Origin: Clostridium sp.
GTDB lineage: Bacteria; Bacillota; Clostridia; Lachnospirales; Lachnospiraceae
Reading direction: 5' to 3'
NCBI GenBank assembly: GCA_023664325.1
Contig: JAMPFS010000081.1
Location: 1 to 8,883 of the forward strand
Length of the DNA stretch: 8,883 bases
Shown: positions 1 to 7,466 of the stretch, piece by piece
Layout: every line of letters starts with the position of its first letter
Position numbering within the stretch: position 1 is the first letter of the stretch
Notes under the pieces: model-generated
Told to the model about the DNA's origin: nothing
The model's database searches: none
Seen by the model: only the letters and a program-made list of their open reading frames with translations
Program-made: the position numbers and the translations under genes

Positions 1-73
1 CCATTAACAGCATAGGACTTACCACTCCATAAAGCGCAAGGCTTATTAAAGTGCGCCTAAAATCGTATAACAC
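1..73 (-). CDS. 5' end of an unrecognised gene, probable membrane protein (partial)
   Basis: A GTG codon at 73-71 opens a frame that stays open to the window edge, giving 24 residues that begin LYDFRRTL after the initiator. The sequence GAGAGG (86-81 on the minus strand) lies 7 nt before the GTG, which is ideal Shine-Dalgarno spacing and the main reason for this call. The residues after RRT (LISLALYGVVSPMLLM) are hydrophobic and follow two arginines, which would fit a signal anchor or first membrane helix. The peptide is too short for a family assignment. It runs in the same direction as the acetyltransferase and jet genes, separated from the former by 98 nt with hairpins. A chance open frame of this length is possible, so the call rests on the ribosome binding site and the hydrophobic start. 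Confidence 0.4.
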   Translation of the reverse strand, partial: MLYDFRRTLISLALYGVVSPMLLM

Positions 74-88
74 CGCCTTTCCTCTCAG

Positions 89-109
89 AAATTGTGTAAC
101 ACACGATTT
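89..109. repeat. Hairpin just upstream of the ribosome binding site of the left-edge gene
   Basis: The arms AAATTGTGT (89-97) and ACACGATTT (101-109) flank a 3-nt loop. Pairing is complete on the plus strand with one U-G wobble, and has one mismatch on the minus strand. On the plus strand the T run continues to 111, so it looks like a weak plus-strand terminator, but no plus-strand gene is seen to its left. On the minus strand it sits immediately before the GAGAGG ribosome binding site and could act in the 5' leader of that gene. No function is established. Confidence 0.3.
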
Positions 110-129
110 TTACCTTGTTTTAAATCAAG

Positions 130-159
130 ATTGCGAACGAGCTTAGTGAGTTTCGCAAT
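130..159. repeat. Inverted repeat in the spacer after the acetyltransferase gene
   Basis: Perfect 8-bp arms ATTGCGAA (130-137) and TTCGCAAT (152-159) enclose a 14-nt loop. The repeat lies 12 nt past the stop codon of the acetyltransferase gene, where a transcript end or mRNA-stabilising hairpin would be expected. Neither strand has a T run directly after the stem, so it is not a convincing Rho-independent terminator. A dispersed intergenic palindrome is another possibility. A 16-bp near-palindrome, CTTGttttaaatCAAG, lies beside it at 114-129. Confidence 0.4.
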
Positions 160-171
160 TACCTAGCAGTC

Positions 172-636
172 CTATCCCGGCAGTTCCATTTCATCATTCA
201 TTTTCACAAATCCAAACTTTTCATACAATGGTCTTCCCATATCTGTCGCTTCCAGCGAAATTGCTTTGACACCCTTTTCCCTCGCATCAGCAACTAAAAG
301 CTCTAAGGTTTTATATGCAATCCCTAATCTTCGATAATCGGGATTGGTATACATATTCATAATATATGCCTTATTGCCACTGGGATTGTGATAGGTTGGC
401 ATCACCCTGAAATAACTGATTCCTCCTGCCCCGATAAACCAGTCACCATCAAACACAAGATAGGCTGTATGTGTTCCGTCCGATAAGGCTTGCTTATAGT
501 AATCATACGATTGTGTTTCTACCTCTGACATATTAACATCATCTGCTAATTGATTTGCTGACTTTAACACTTCAATCCTTGATTTTGTTAGAACATTAAT
601 ATCTTCTATTGTCGCTTTTTTATATATCAGATTCAT
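172..636 (-). CDS. GNAT-family N-acetyltransferase
   Basis: This 154-aa protein has the size and layout of a single GNAT (Gcn5-related) domain, which transfers an acetyl group from acetyl-CoA to an amine. The acetyl-CoA pyrophosphate-binding loop of motif A is visible as RRLGIA (residues 102-107), preceded by the beta-strand segment AYIMNMYTNPDY. Motif B follows as ISLEATDMGRPLYEKFGF (about 126-143), where Tyr138 sits at the position of the usual general-acid tyrosine. The substrate cannot be told from sequence. The ATG at 636 is the only upstream start in frame, because an in-frame TGA lies five codons before it. The ribosome binding site is poor (GAAAGCGAG, 5 nt spacing). The gene starts 62 nt after jetC with no visible terminator between, so it may be the last gene of the jet transcript. 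No known role in Wadjet function supports more than a passenger position. Confidence 0.9.
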   Translation of the reverse strand: MNLIYKKATIEDINVLTKSRIEVLKSANQLADDVNMSEVETQSYDYYKQALSDGTHTAYLVFDGDWFIGAGGISYFRVMPTYHNPSGNKAYIMNMYTNPDYRRLGIAYKTLELLVADAREKGVKAISLEATDMGRPLYEKFGFVKMNDEMELPG

Positions 637-698
637 AAGTACTCGCTTTCATGCATCATTTTTACTTTGTCTGTATATTCTTTTTCTCTGTGCGAATC

Positions 699-3600
699 TC
701 AAAACAGAAAACTTTGCTGCTCCATCACTTCAATCTGCGAAGACACGAGCACTTCTTCCTCGACTCCTCTTGTATGCTCTCCTCGGAGATACTGCATACC
801 GCCCCGCAGGTTTGCCGCAACCAGATTCAATACATAGATGTTATCAAATCTGCTGTATATCGAATCGCCTCCAAGACCGGACAGACAGATTAACTGTGTA
901 TTCGTCTTTTTTGCCATATCCATAAGCGGCTTCAGCAGATGTGCCGCATTTGTCTGGGCAAACGGATTATCCATGACCAATACTTTCCCTTCATTCCGGT
1001 CAGCAAAAATATCGGTTTCATCTCTTCTCATATAATGCAGTAAACTTGACAAAACCACAAACGCAGACAAAAATCCCTCTCCGCCGGAGTTTCTTGCCAC
1101 CTCTGCCCGTGTAATCGGATATTCCCGCTGCTCTTCAATTTTATAAAGTTTGATCTGAATATTTCCTATGCCTACAATCGTATCATACAGATTTTTTGTC
1201 GTAATTCTGCTGCTTAAATAGTCCGCCGCATTCTCATTTTGTTCATATATCTCGATACCTTTCCGTGTCAGTTCATCCATAAAATCTGCAAAACGCTGAT
1301 GATACAGACCTTCATTCTCCTCCCAATCCGGTATCTGCAAACGCAGCATTTTAATCGGACGTTTCCGAATCGTGATGGTGGAGTTATTATCAATCTTACC
1401 CATGTTATTATGGACATCCTTCACATAGTCTTCCAAAAGACCTTCTATTTTGCTCTTCTCCTTTTCCACGATTGCGATGTCCACAGCCAGTTTTGCCATC
1501 TGGCTGTCATATGACTGAATCGTTGTGTCAAGCTGATCTAACACCAAACCGGCCTGCTCTGTTACCGCCAACATTGCCTCCAACGGTTTGCGGTAGTAAT
1601 TTTCCTGATAGGCCTCTTTCCGAAGCAGCATATTGAGCTGTGCTTCCAGCTTATCTTTTTTACGCTTTCTCTCGTCTGTTTCCTGACGGTAATCTCTGCG
1701 TATCGTACCTGCAAAATCCCGGAGACCTCTGGCATCCATCTGCTCAATATCTTCTTCCCATACCACGGCTTCTTCCACAATAAAATCCTGATATTCTGAA
1801 AATGCCGCCAGATTCGCATTTATACTTTGCAGATGTTTTTCTACAATCCCACTTTTCTTTTTCATTTCGGTCATCTGATATTTAAGCTTATTTATCTCCG
1901 CCTCAAAATCCGTTGTATGAATCTCGGTCTTTGGCAGAGGTTCCTCAAAGCCGCACTGCTCTGACATTCCCTTTTTCTTATCCTGAACCCTGCTCGTCAA
2001 AACTTCAATCCGCTTATCCTCGTCATGCCACAGGTGTTCTTTCTTCTTCCGGTCTTGCTGCCTGCCTTCCAGCAAACTCTCCTGATGCATCTGCTCTTTC
2101 TCATTATAGAGGATTTCTTTCCACTCCTTCTCTGAAACCTGATACTTTTTCTTTTGTTTGTCCAACTCCCTCTTTTCTTCTACCAGGTTTTTTCCCGCTT
2201 TTTCCTGCAGTTGTTCCAGTTCCTGCAGCTGCGAAGACATTTTCGTTGTGATCGCCTCATACCTCGCTTCCAGTTCTTCCGGCGGCATATCCGCCATCAA
2301 ACCTTCCTGCACCTCATAATTTTCATATCTTACCAGTTTATCCCTGAAACGGTCCGCTTCATCGGCAAGCTTCTGTTTCTCATTCTCCAATGACCGCTTT
2401 CCCTCTGCATACTGCTGCTGCATAAAGACCGCCTGCTCTTTCTCCCTTTCACAGCGGATTTGTTCCTGCCGGCTGCGTTCCACCTCCTTCCGATCTTTCC
2501 GGTAATCGCCATAACCTGCACAAAACCGTTCAAAATCCAATTCACGCCGCTTACACCACGCTATCTCCTGTTTTTCCTTTTGGACTTCATTTGCCAGCCC
2601 GTCAATTGTATGATTTAGTCCCAGTATTTCCTCCTGTACCTCAACAATCATCTTTTCAAGATTGGTTAAATCCCCCTGCACCTCCTCTTGTTCCGTCCGA
2701 TTCCGGTCCAGTTCTTCTTTCGATACCGTCTGATTTTTCAGAGTACTCCGCCGCTCTGCATATTCCTGATACTCTGTATTTTTTAATTTAATCTGCTCTT
2801 TTTTCTTGTTGATCTCCGATTCTTTCTGTGTGATCAATAATCGCAGTTCCTCTTCGTCCAGAAGTTTTTCATTAAACCATAGGTAGAAACTGATCCCTGA
2901 AAGATTCAAAATGCTGCTCTCTTCTTCCGTCAGCACTTCCTCTAATGCTTCCCTTAAAATCAGTGGAATCGGAAATGAAGTATAGATCTCTTTTCCGTAC
3001 TGCTCCAATTTTTTTATCTCTTCTCCGGGCAGAATCAAGGCATAAGGAAGAAACGGCTGCTTTCGCACCAGCCGTGTATTTTCTTCCACACTATACCCGT
3101 TTTTTTCCAGCCAGTTCATGCCATATACCGGATGAAGTTCCAGTTCATCCAGCAGTTCCTTAAATTCCTGCGGCAGTTCCAGCACTTCACCGGATGTAAG
3201 TTTTTTCCATTCCCGTTCCAGTTCATTTTTCTCCTGCTCTAAAACATTGCGGGTCCGGTTAATTTCCATAAGTTTGCGGTCCGCTGCCTCTAAAATCTTA
3301 TCCGTCTGCCAAAGAAATGAATCCTCTACCGCCAGGTATCTCATAATGGTCTGCCGCTCTTTTGTCTGTTGTTCAAATGCCCTTTCTCTCTCTTTCAAAA
3401 TACGAAGTTCAAATTCCCTGTTCTGCTTTTCATTCTTCCTGTCCTCTCGGTTCCGCTCGCAGGATTTCTTTTTCTCTTTTGTATCGGCAAGCTGCCCGGC
3501 ATGGGAATTACAGTTTCTTTCCAGTTCCGCCAACTGCCGCTCATACTGTTCTTTTTTGATTTCGAGCATTCCCGGCTCATAATCCCCAAGAATATTTCTG

Positions 3601-5099
3601 GCAAAGTCTTCCCGGTAATTTTGATTAAATTCCTCTTCTTTCTGGGTAAAGCCCTCTATTCTTGTATTGCAGGAGGCAATTTTTACAATCAGCTCCTTAA
3701 TATGCCTTTCGCTTTCTTCCTCTTTTTCTTTCTGAACCTGCCACCGCTGCTCCAGCTCCTGATATCTTGCCTCTTTCTCCTCCTGTTTCCCTTTCAGCTC
3801 TTCCAGACAATTTTCATAATATCCCTTCAAATAACCACCGATCTGTCTGCGTTCCGGTTCCAGTGCCTGCTCATTTTTTCTCGATACATCAATCTTCTGA
3901 GTCAAAAAATTATACTCTTTTGCCTGCTCATCAATAATACTTTGCTGCTTGGCACATTCGTAAAGATGTACGGTCTTCTCTATACTTTGTATCTCACGCT
4001 CCAATTCATCCATTTCACCCTGTATCACATCACGGTTATCGGTATGAATCTTTAAATCATCTGTCAGTTCATGAATCTCCACAGACAATTTTTCATATAA
4101 AATGTGAGCCATCATCACATCGCAGTCCTTGCTTTTCGTCTCCAATTCAAGCTGCTCCTGTCTTGCTTTCCCCTCTAAACGGCTTAACTCCTGCCTAAAA
4201 CACGCAATCCGATTCTCTAACGCTTTCACACTCTGTTCTATTTGCTGATAAGCCTTGGCGCTTTCCTCCACATCAAGCATATCTTCCTTGAACTTCAAAA
4301 TCGTATCCCGGCGTTCCATCTTGGATTGATTGTCCTTGTATAACCTGACATATTTGTCAATAATGTCCTGAAACTCTTTTATCCTGTTTTGATCCTGATT
4401 CAGCTTATCCTGAATCGTTTCCAGAAACCACTTCTCAATCAGTTCCTTTTCATTTTTGCAGTCTGAAAACAGTTCTGACAAACCGGATTCCTTTAAATTC
4501 ACCTTGCGGATAATGGTTTCCCATTCTTTATAATAAATCTTATACTCTGAGAGTTTATCAAAATATTGTCTTGACTGGGCATAGTTATTCATGTCGTAAC
4601 AAAAAAATTTCTTGGAAGGATCCTTCTTATACAACTCAAACAACTGCCTGCTCGCATTAAAATTTTTCAGAACAACCTCATTTTTTGATTTTTCAACCAC
4701 GGGAAGGTGATAGATATCGTGTTCACAGCGTGCCGGATATTCACTGATAAAATTAATGATTTCCAACGCATCCAAAGACTGTTCCTCCGAACTCTGATTT
4801 TTTCTTACCATCATACCCGTAAGGCAGTATCCTGCCCCCTGGTCAAGCACCCATTCCACCATAATAAATGTCGGTTTTGAAGTAGTGAAATAACTTTCAA
4901 AAGGTCTGTCTTTTGTTTTCCGATACTGCTTATGAACGAAAGGCGCCATCATCATCTGCACTAAAACAGACTTTCCACCTCCATTCCGAAGGGAAAGCAG
5001 TGTGCTCTGGCCGCTCATCTGAAATGTTTCATCACTGACAAGAATAGAATTATTATTATAATTTAGATTAATCAACCGAACCGCATTTATTTTACTCAT
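699..5099 (-). CDS. jetC: Wadjet SMC-family ATPase JetC (type III-like)
   Basis: A 1466-aa SMC/MukB-like ATPase, the motor of a Wadjet complex. The N-terminal head carries Walker A, LRNGGGKS (residues 37-44). A coiled arm runs from about 255 to 635. A non-helical hinge lies at about 636-750. A return coil runs from about 752 to 1230. The C-terminal head carries the ABC signature NSGGEG (1337-1342) and Walker B VLVMDNPF (1373-1380). Walker B has Asp1377-Asn1378 where most SMC proteins have Asp-Glu. The protein ends QQSFLF. In studied Wadjet systems JetC dimers bound by JetA and JetB extrude DNA loops using ATP, and small circular DNA is handed to JetD for cutting. The size and head sequence fit type III rather than the shorter type I JetC. 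The ATG overlaps the jetB stop by 8 nt, with AGAAAGGTG upstream, so translation is probably coupled. Family confidence is high and subtype confidence moderate. Confidence 0.93.
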   Translation of the reverse strand: MSKINAVRLINLNYNNNSILVSDETFQMSGQSTLLSLRNGGGKSVLVQMMMAPFVHKQYRKTKDRPFESYFTTSKPTFIMVEWVLDQGAGYCLTGMMVRKNQSSEEQSLDALEIINFISEYPARCEHDIYHLPVVEKSKNEVVLKNFNASRQLFELYKKDPSKKFFCYDMNNYAQSRQYFDKLSEYKIYYKEWETIIRKVNLKESGLSELFSDCKNEKELIEKWFLETIQDKLNQDQNRIKEFQDIIDKYVRLYKDNQSKMERRDTILKFKEDMLDVEESAKAYQQIEQSVKALENRIACFRQELSRLEGKARQEQLELETKSKDCDVMMAHILYEKLSVEIHELTDDLKIHTDNRDVIQGEMDELEREIQSIEKTVHLYECAKQQSIIDEQAKEYNFLTQKIDVSRKNEQALEPERRQIGGYLKGYYENCLEELKGKQEEKEARYQELEQRWQVQKEKEEESERHIKELIVKIASCNTRIEGFTQKEEEFNQNYREDFARNILGDYEPGMLEIKKEQYERQLAELERNCNSHAGQLADTKEKKKSCERNREDRKNEKQNREFELRILKERERAFEQQTKERQTIMRYLAVEDSFLWQTDKILEAADRKLMEINRTRNVLEQEKNELEREWKKLTSGEVLELPQEFKELLDELELHPVYGMNWLEKNGYSVEENTRLVRKQPFLPYALILPGEEIKKLEQYGKEIYTSFPIPLILREALEEVLTEEESSILNLSGISFYLWFNEKLLDEEELRLLITQKESEINKKKEQIKLKNTEYQEYAERRSTLKNQTVSKEELDRNRTEQEEVQGDLTNLEKMIVEVQEEILGLNHTIDGLANEVQKEKQEIAWCKRRELDFERFCAGYGDYRKDRKEVERSRQEQIRCEREKEQAVFMQQQYAEGKRSLENEKQKLADEADRFRDKLVRYENYEVQEGLMADMPPEELEARYEAITTKMSSQLQELEQLQEKAGKNLVEEKRELDKQKKKYQVSEKEWKEILYNEKEQMHQESLLEGRQQDRKKKEHLWHDEDKRIEVLTSRVQDKKKGMSEQCGFEEPLPKTEIHTTDFEAEINKLKYQMTEMKKKSGIVEKHLQSINANLAAFSEYQDFIVEEAVVWEEDIEQMDARGLRDFAGTIRRDYRQETDERKRKKDKLEAQLNMLLRKEAYQENYYRKPLEAMLAVTEQAGLVLDQLDTTIQSYDSQMAKLAVDIAIVEKEKSKIEGLLEDYVKDVHNNMGKIDNNSTITIRKRPIKMLRLQIPDWEENEGLYHQRFADFMDELTRKGIEIYEQNENAADYLSSRITTKNLYDTIVGIGNIQIKLYKIEEQREYPITRAEVARNSGGEGFLSAFVVLSSLLHYMRRDETDIFADRNEGKVLVMDNPFAQTNAAHLLKPLMDMAKKTNTQLICLSGLGGDSIYSRFDNIYVLNLVAANLRGGMQYLRGEHTRGVEEEVLVSSQIEVMEQQSFLF

Positions 5100-5799
5100 T
5101 CCCTAACACCTTTCTCACCCTCTGATAATTATTCTGGTTCAACAGATTCCAGTCCATGAGATTGTCCAGCTTCTTGGTGGTTTTTATCATCTCATCTTCT
5201 TCCACATAATCAATCAGCCCCTGCTCCTCTAAAAATGTAAAAATGGTATGCAGGAAACCCTCCTTCGTCGTCCTTTGCCTTGTCCGCTTATCATCAGAAC
5301 GTAACGCTTCGTATGCTTCCAACATATTCCGAAAGGCAATCCCCTTTTGCTCTTCTTCCTCTTCCGTAGTGTTGTCCACTCCCTCTTTCAATTTTTCGGA
5401 AATGCAATTTTGCAATTCTCCAATACGTATGTACTCCCTTGACTTACTGCTGCTGCCCCTTCCGTCATAAAATTCCACCAAAAGCGTTAGTATCACAAAC
5501 TGGGACAGATAAAAATCCTTATCGGTTCCTGTTGATTTGCATAATCTCTTCTTTAATTCCGCTTTTGAAAATCCCAAAAAGACATTCTCCTCTTTTGGTA
5601 TCAGATAAATCACATCTCCATACCGTTCTATCGTACTCGCGGCCTCATCTGCCTGTGATTTTACCAGATTCTGAATCTGCTCTTCCTCCGTATATGCACG
5701 ATACAACCGCTGCTCATCCTGCTCCCTTAACTCATGGTGTCCCAGCAGATAATAGAAAATCTGCTGGCTGATTCGTATTTCTCCCATTTCATATGCCAT
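5092..5799 (-). CDS. jetB: Wadjet MukE-like KITE protein JetB (type III-like)
   Basis: A 235-aa mostly helical protein in the position of the KITE (MukE/ScpB-like) subunit, which dimerises, binds the kleisin and contacts DNA in SMC complexes. Visible landmarks are a helical N-terminus, a short strand-turn segment YGDVIYLIPKEENVFLGF (residues 60-77), a hydrophobic helix near 98-111, an acidic linker TTEEEEEQ (144-151), and a C-terminal helical segment with a winged-helix-like pattern (about 155-225). It resembles DUF6063 proteins of type III Wadjet more than DUF4194 of type I. This is a judgement from memory of the families. Its position between a kleisin and an SMC gene is strong contextual support. 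The ATG at 5799 is the first in-frame start after an upstream TAA. Its ribosome binding site is odd: AGGAA is only 1 nt from the start and GGGAAAGG is 13 nt away. Met5 is an alternative start. Confidence 0.85.
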   Translation of the reverse strand: MAYEMGEIRISQQIFYYLLGHHELREQDEQRLYRAYTEEEQIQNLVKSQADEAASTIERYGDVIYLIPKEENVFLGFSKAELKKRLCKSTGTDKDFYLSQFVILTLLVEFYDGRGSSSKSREYIRIGELQNCISEKLKEGVDNTTEEEEEQKGIAFRNMLEAYEALRSDDKRTRQRTTKEGFLHTIFTFLEEQGLIDYVEEDEMIKTTKKLDNLMDWNLLNQNNYQRVRKVLGNE

Positions 5800-5837
5800 A
5801 TTCCTAACCGTACCTTTCCCTTATTTCATCTGCTGTG

Positions 5838-7451
5838 TCAAACCTCCACCATAATCTCCACATTCGAGCAGCGTATTGTTTTACAAATTCCTTCCCCACA
5901 GGGAACATTTGTAAATTCCACACTTTTCTTATCCTGTGTCCTTAAAACATATATTTTTGAAATCTCTTTCTTCCGTTCATCACTATTCACTATACGAAGT
6001 ATCATATCATGCAGCTGAAATTCCAAAGTCTCCTCTACAATATACTCACTTTTTTCTTTTCGGAGTGCAGCCAGGTTGATTTCTTTACTCTTAATCAGCT
6101 CTACCATAATTTCCTTAAAAATATCAACATTTGGTATTAATACCGGCTGCATAATCTCTCCTGCTTCAACCAGTTCCCTGATTTCCTGCAATGTGACCGT
6201 TCCTTTTTCAAGGGCAAGGTCCAGAATCAGTTTCAAGCTCTCTTCATATTTTGCAAGCCTTTCTCTCTGCTTTCTGATCATTTCCTCCTGCCATTCATCC
6301 TCGTTAAAATCAAGAATTTCTTCTTCCTCTTCCAGTGCGTTTTTGCGAATGGGGCGTTGCAATTCCAGAGATTTATTCAGATTGTATATTTTATCCGGTT
6401 CCCTGTGGAATAACGGTCTCAAAAAAACATCTAACTGCCCTAACCCATTGCTATCCTTAAGCACCTTATCATATAACTCCGTTCTCAACGAAAAACGTTG
6501 TATCAACGACATCTGTGCCAAAAGCTCTAACTCTTTTTCATACAAAATCTTTAAATCAAAATGTGAATTTAAAATTTTCTGGTGTTCGTCAATCCCCCGG
6601 TTTAGATAACTTTCAATTATCCGCAGATTATTGAGTTTCTCCTCATCCTCTGCGGATAATTTTTTCACGTTAATATTCTGTTCCTCCAGCTCTCCCGCTC
6701 TTTTCTTAACGGTTTCACGATAATTTGTGAATTTCTGCTTTGTCACATCAATTGTTTCCATATTCTCTTCCAACAGAACTTTATAATCCGCCACGGAATA
6801 ATTGAGTGCATTTCTCCGAACCCGAAGCATAGCCTCCTGAATCTTCTGTAATTGAATACGCAGTAAATTAAATATGTTCTTAATCTCATCTACCGCCTTA
6901 TCGTAGCTTTGCCGCTCAAGATGCATTTTAAAGATCATCTCATGTATCGTCAGCTTCATATTGCTCTCAATTTCCAACGTGGAAAGCAGTAGATTATAAC
7001 CATCATCCGTCAGGTAATACGAGGTACGTTTCACCTCTAAGTCCACATAAACAACCCGGTTCGCAATATAGCTGATATTCATTATTTTATAAGCCCGCTG
7101 CTCAAAATCAAATCCATCAAAGTACATTGCTTTCCCTTCATTGGAAAGAATCACATTGATAATAAAATCACCTATCTTTTTGCAATCCTCATATGACATA
7201 TTTTTATAGAAATATGTTGTATTCAGATAATCCAGAAATGCTCCTATATCATCTAACGTACAATTTTCTTCTTTTAAAGACTGTTCCATAATATATAACA
7301 TTAGCGCAAATATCAGATTTAATTGTTCATCTACTTTTAAGAAACCATAATTTTTCCAAATCTGTTTTTGCGCACTGTTCTGCATTAGAAGTCCATACAT
7401 GCCTACATGCTTCATCCTCTTTGGAAATTGCTTTAAAAAATCATATTGCAT
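5838..7451 (-). CDS. jetA: Wadjet kleisin JetA (MukF-like, type III-like)
   Basis: A 537-aa kleisin that would bridge the two JetC heads and carry JetB. The N-terminal region (residues 1-165) is helical with winged-helix character and ends in the segment SYYLTDDGYNLLLSTLE (144-160), a recognisable feature of type III JetA proteins (DUF5716). Residues 180-340 form long helices with coiled-coil character, comparable to the MukF middle region. An acidic linker with EEEEE and DFNEDEWQEE (374-390) leads to a C-terminal domain (about 391-537) expected to bind the JetC head. The start at 7451 is preceded by AGAAAGGA with 9-nt spacing. This ribosome binding site abuts the jetD stop codon, and the gap between the genes is 15 nt. 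Type I JetA (DUF3375) is the alternative but fits the sequence less well. No truncation or frameshift is seen. Confidence 0.88.
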   Translation of the reverse strand: MQYDFLKQFPKRMKHVGMYGLLMQNSAQKQIWKNYGFLKVDEQLNLIFALMLYIMEQSLKEENCTLDDIGAFLDYLNTTYFYKNMSYEDCKKIGDFIINVILSNEGKAMYFDGFDFEQRAYKIMNISYIANRVVYVDLEVKRTSYYLTDDGYNLLLSTLEIESNMKLTIHEMIFKMHLERQSYDKAVDEIKNIFNLLRIQLQKIQEAMLRVRRNALNYSVADYKVLLEENMETIDVTKQKFTNYRETVKKRAGELEEQNINVKKLSAEDEEKLNNLRIIESYLNRGIDEHQKILNSHFDLKILYEKELELLAQMSLIQRFSLRTELYDKVLKDSNGLGQLDVFLRPLFHREPDKIYNLNKSLELQRPIRKNALEEEEEILDFNEDEWQEEMIRKQRERLAKYEESLKLILDLALEKGTVTLQEIRELVEAGEIMQPVLIPNVDIFKEIMVELIKSKEINLAALRKEKSEYIVEETLEFQLHDMILRIVNSDERKKEISKIYVLRTQDKKSVEFTNVPCGEGICKTIRCSNVEIMVEV

Positions 7452-7466
7452 GTCATAAGTTCCTTT

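Noticed and set aside
12..175. 8-bp inverted repeat ATAGGACT (12-19) and AGTCCTAT (168-175) as ends of a small mobile element
   Set aside because: The arms are short, one overlaps the acetyltransferase stop codon, there are no flanking target duplications, and the interior holds a plausible gene start.
3369..4055. A 228-codon open frame on the plus strand
   Set aside because: It lies wholly antisense to the coiled-coil part of jetC. Its Phe/Leu-rich composition is what the complement of Glu/Lys/Gln-rich codons produces, and no family features or ribosome binding site are seen.
5836..5841. A perfect TTGACA at the jetA-jetB junction, as an internal promoter
   Set aside because: No -10-like hexamer lies 16-18 bp downstream on the minus strand, where the bases are GGGAAAGG-like. 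It overlaps the jetA stop codon and is read as chance.
6076..6609. A 177-codon open frame on the plus strand
   Set aside because: It is antisense to jetA and serine-rich as expected from the complement of charged helical codons. The jetA frame shows clear kleisin features across the same bases.
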